Assembly: GCA_029211145.1 (NCBI GenBank)
Contig: JARGEQ010000135.1
Coordinates: forward strand, 1-64,000
Direction: 5' to 3'
From: Marinimicrococcus flavescens
GTDB taxonomy: Bacteria > Pseudomonadota > Alphaproteobacteria > Geminicoccales > Geminicoccaceae
DNA length: 64,000 bases
Below the pieces are notes generated by a model, which was given only the letters and a program-made list of their open reading frames with translations, ran no database searches and was not told the DNA's origin. Position 1 is the stretch's first letter. The number at the start of each line of letters is the position of its first letter. Of the stretch, positions 62,428 through 64,000 are shown in pieces. Position numbers and translations under genes: made by a program.

Positions 62428-64000
62428 TCATGCGTCCGGCGCTAGCGACTCTCGCTGACACAAAGCCACCGCCTCGTCAAGGGACAGGCTCTGCTGGTCC
62501 TTGCTCCCGAGGCGGCGCAGGCTCACCGTCCTCTCGGCCGCCTCACGGCCGCCGACGGCGAGCAGCAGCGGTACTTTCTGCAGCGCATGCTCGCGCACCT
62601 TGTAGCCGATCTTGTCCGAGCGCAGGTCGGCCTCGACCCTGATGCCGGCCGCCTTCAGGCGCTCGACCACCTCGGCGGCATAGCCGTCGGCCTCGTTGGT
62701 GATCGTGGCCACCACGACCTGGACCGGCGCCAGCCAGACCGGCATGCGGCCGGCATAGTGCTCGATGAGCACGCCGATGAAGCGCTCGAGCGAGCCCAGG
62801 ATGGCGCGGTGCAGCATCACCGGCCGGTGCTTTTGCCCGTCGGCGCCGACATAGGCGGCATCGAGCCGCTCGGGCAGGACGAAGTCGACCTGCAGCGTGC
62901 CGCACTGCCAGTCGCGGCCGATGGCGTCCCTGAGCACGAACTCGAGCTTGGGGCCGTAGAAGGCGCCCTCGCCGGGGTTGAGCGTGCACTCGAGGCCGGC
63001 CGCCTTCACCGCCTCCCAAAGCGCGCTCTCGGCCTGGTCCCAGACCGCGTCCTCGCCGGCCCGGACCGGCGGGCGGTCGGAGAACTTGACCCGCACGTCG
63101 GTGAATCCGAAGTCGCGATAGACCCGGCGCAGCAGCTCGACGAAGGCCACGCTCTCGGCGGTGATCTGCTCGGGCGTGCAGAAGATGTGCGCGTCGTCCT
63201 GGGTGAAGGCGCGCACGCGCATGATGCCGTGCAGGGCGCCGGACGGCTCGTTGCGGTGGCACGAGCCGAACTCGGCCATCCTGAGCGGCAGGTCGCGGTA
63301 GCTGTGCAGGCTCTGGTTGAAGATCTGCACGTGGCACGGGCAGTTCATCGGCTTGATGGCGAAGGTCCGCTTCTCCGCCTCGAGGAAGAACATGTCCGAG
63401 CCGAACTTGTCGGCGTGGCCCGAGCGCTCCCACAGGCTCTTGTCGACGAGCTGCGGGGTCTTGACCTCCATGTAGCCCTCGGCGGCGGTGCGCCGGCGGA
63501 CATAGTTCTCGACCTCGCGCCACAGGGTCCAGCCCTTGTGGTGCCAGAACACGGCGCCGGGCGCCTCCTCCTGGACGTGGAACAGGTCCATCTCGCGACC
63601 CAGCCGGCGATGGTCGCGCCGCTCGGCCTCCTCGAGCTGGTGGAGGTAGGCGTCGAGCTGCGCCTTGTCGGGGAAGGCGGTGCCGTAGATCCGCTGGAGC
63701 TGCGGGTTGCGCGAGTCGCCGCGCCAGTAGGCGCCGGCCACCTTGGTGAGCTTGAACGCGCCGATCCGGCCGGTGGTGGGCGCGTGCGGCCCGCGGCACA
63801 GGTCGAACCAGCCGTCCTGGTGGTAGAGGGTGACCGCCTGGTCCTCGGGAATGGCGTCGAGGATCTCCAGCTTGAAGGTCTCGCCCATGGCCGCGAAGCG
63901 ACGGCGCGCCTCCTCGCGGCTCACCTCCTCGCGGCGGAACGGCTTGTTGGCCTTGATGATCTCGGCCATGCGCGCCTCGATGCGCGCCAGGTCGTCGGTG
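62428..64000 (-). CDS. thrS: Threonyl-tRNA synthetase (5' end outside window)
   Basis: The last 524 residues or so of ThrRS, which charges tRNA-Thr. The frame stays open to base 64000 ([14 protein letters not shown]), so the TGS domain and part of the editing domain are missing from view, not deleted. Present: the end of the editing domain ([16 protein letters not shown]), class II motif 1 region, zinc-site [10 protein letters not shown], motif 2 [20 protein letters not shown], motif 3 [19 protein letters not shown] and the anticodon-binding domain ([17 protein letters not shown]). Partial gene at the window edge. Confidence 0.96.
   Translation of the reverse strand, partial: TDDLARIEARMAEIIKANKPFRREEVSREEARRRFAAMGETFKLEILDAIPEDQAVTLYHQDGWFDLCRGPHAPTTGRIGAFKLTKVAGAYWRGDSRNPQLQRIYGTAFPDKAQLDAYLHQLEEAERRDHRRLGREMDLFHVQEEAPGAVFWHHKGWTLWREVENYVRRRTAAEGYMEVKTPQLVDKSLWERSGHADKFGSDMFFLEAEKRTFAIKPMNCPCHVQIFNQSLHSYRDLPLRMAEFGSCHRNEPSGALHGIMRVRAFTQDDAHIFCTPEQITAESVAFVELLRRVYRDFGFTDVRVKFSDRPPVRAGEDAVWDQAESALWEAVKAAGLECTLNPGEGAFYGPKLEFVLRDAIGRDWQCGTLQVDFVLPERLDAAYVGADGQKHRPVMLHRAILGSLERFIGVLIEHYAGRMPVWLAPVQVVVATITNEADGYAAEVVERLKAAGIRVEADLRSDKIGYKVREHALQKVPLLLAVGGREAAERTVSLRRLGSKDQQSLSLDEAVALCQRESLAPDA

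Overview
The window is GC-rich DNA (roughly 70% by eye) from an alphaproteobacterium, most likely one of the Rhodospirillales-type lineages; the genus cannot be read from the sequence. The clues are the gene order tlpA / argH-lptM-lysA-TIGR02302, the complete division and cell-wall (dcw) cluster ending in an FtsZ with a PAFLR-type tail, an extensin-like lipoprotein, a bamD-recN-ligA block and many ATGA/GTGA/TTGA stop-start overlaps. Nearly everything is chromosomal core or housekeeping. I see no prophage, CRISPR array, rRNA or tRNA.

Layout. 1-721 holds a decayed IS630-type transposase end and the upstream region of a porin (722-1996), which is coupled to a small lipoprotein. 2689-21443 carries an IlvD/Edd dehydratase, the cysS-cimA-trmJ operon, a Rid protein, a lipoprotein, an M20 peptidase, a class III aminotransferase, hemH, zapE, a membrane diguanylate cyclase, a THP-type histidine phosphatase with an extensin-like lipoprotein, and a TRAP transporter (dctPQM). 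21469-28113 is tlpA divergent from argH-lptM-lysA-TIGR02302-amidase. RNase P RNA lies at 28122-28515, apparently driven by a promoter inside the end of the amidase gene.

28986-46493 is the dcw cluster: rsmH-ftsL-ftsI-murE-murF-mraY-murD-ftsW-murG-murC-murB-ddl-ftsQ-ftsA-ftsZ. It is tightly overlapping, has a candidate sigma-70 promoter and a perfect DnaA box upstream, and ends in a strong terminator after ftsZ. mraZ is absent. Together these genes make lipid II from UDP-GlcNAc-MurNAc precursors and build the septal ring. 46690-54139 is a mixed region where lpxC would often sit: a D-threonine-aldolase-like enzyme, UspA, a CYTH-CHAD protein, a helical periplasmic protein, a broken gene, nitronate monooxygenase and an XRE regulator. 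Then come bamD-recN-ligA, a small membrane protein, an M24 aminopeptidase P, infC and the 3' part of thrS, which runs off the right edge.

The least ordinary content is outside the genes. A family of short elements with inverted GC-rich/T-rich ends (2450-2668, 52305-52600, 59194-59467, a partial copy at 59507-59727 and lone ends near 51350-51480) looks like a non-autonomous mobile repeat. Other points are a hairpin placed between the ribosome binding site and start codon of the diguanylate cyclase, an FNR/FixK-like box beside an 18-bp palindrome between uspA and the CYTH-CHAD gene, and a pseudogene with two in-frame TAG codons plus a frameshift.
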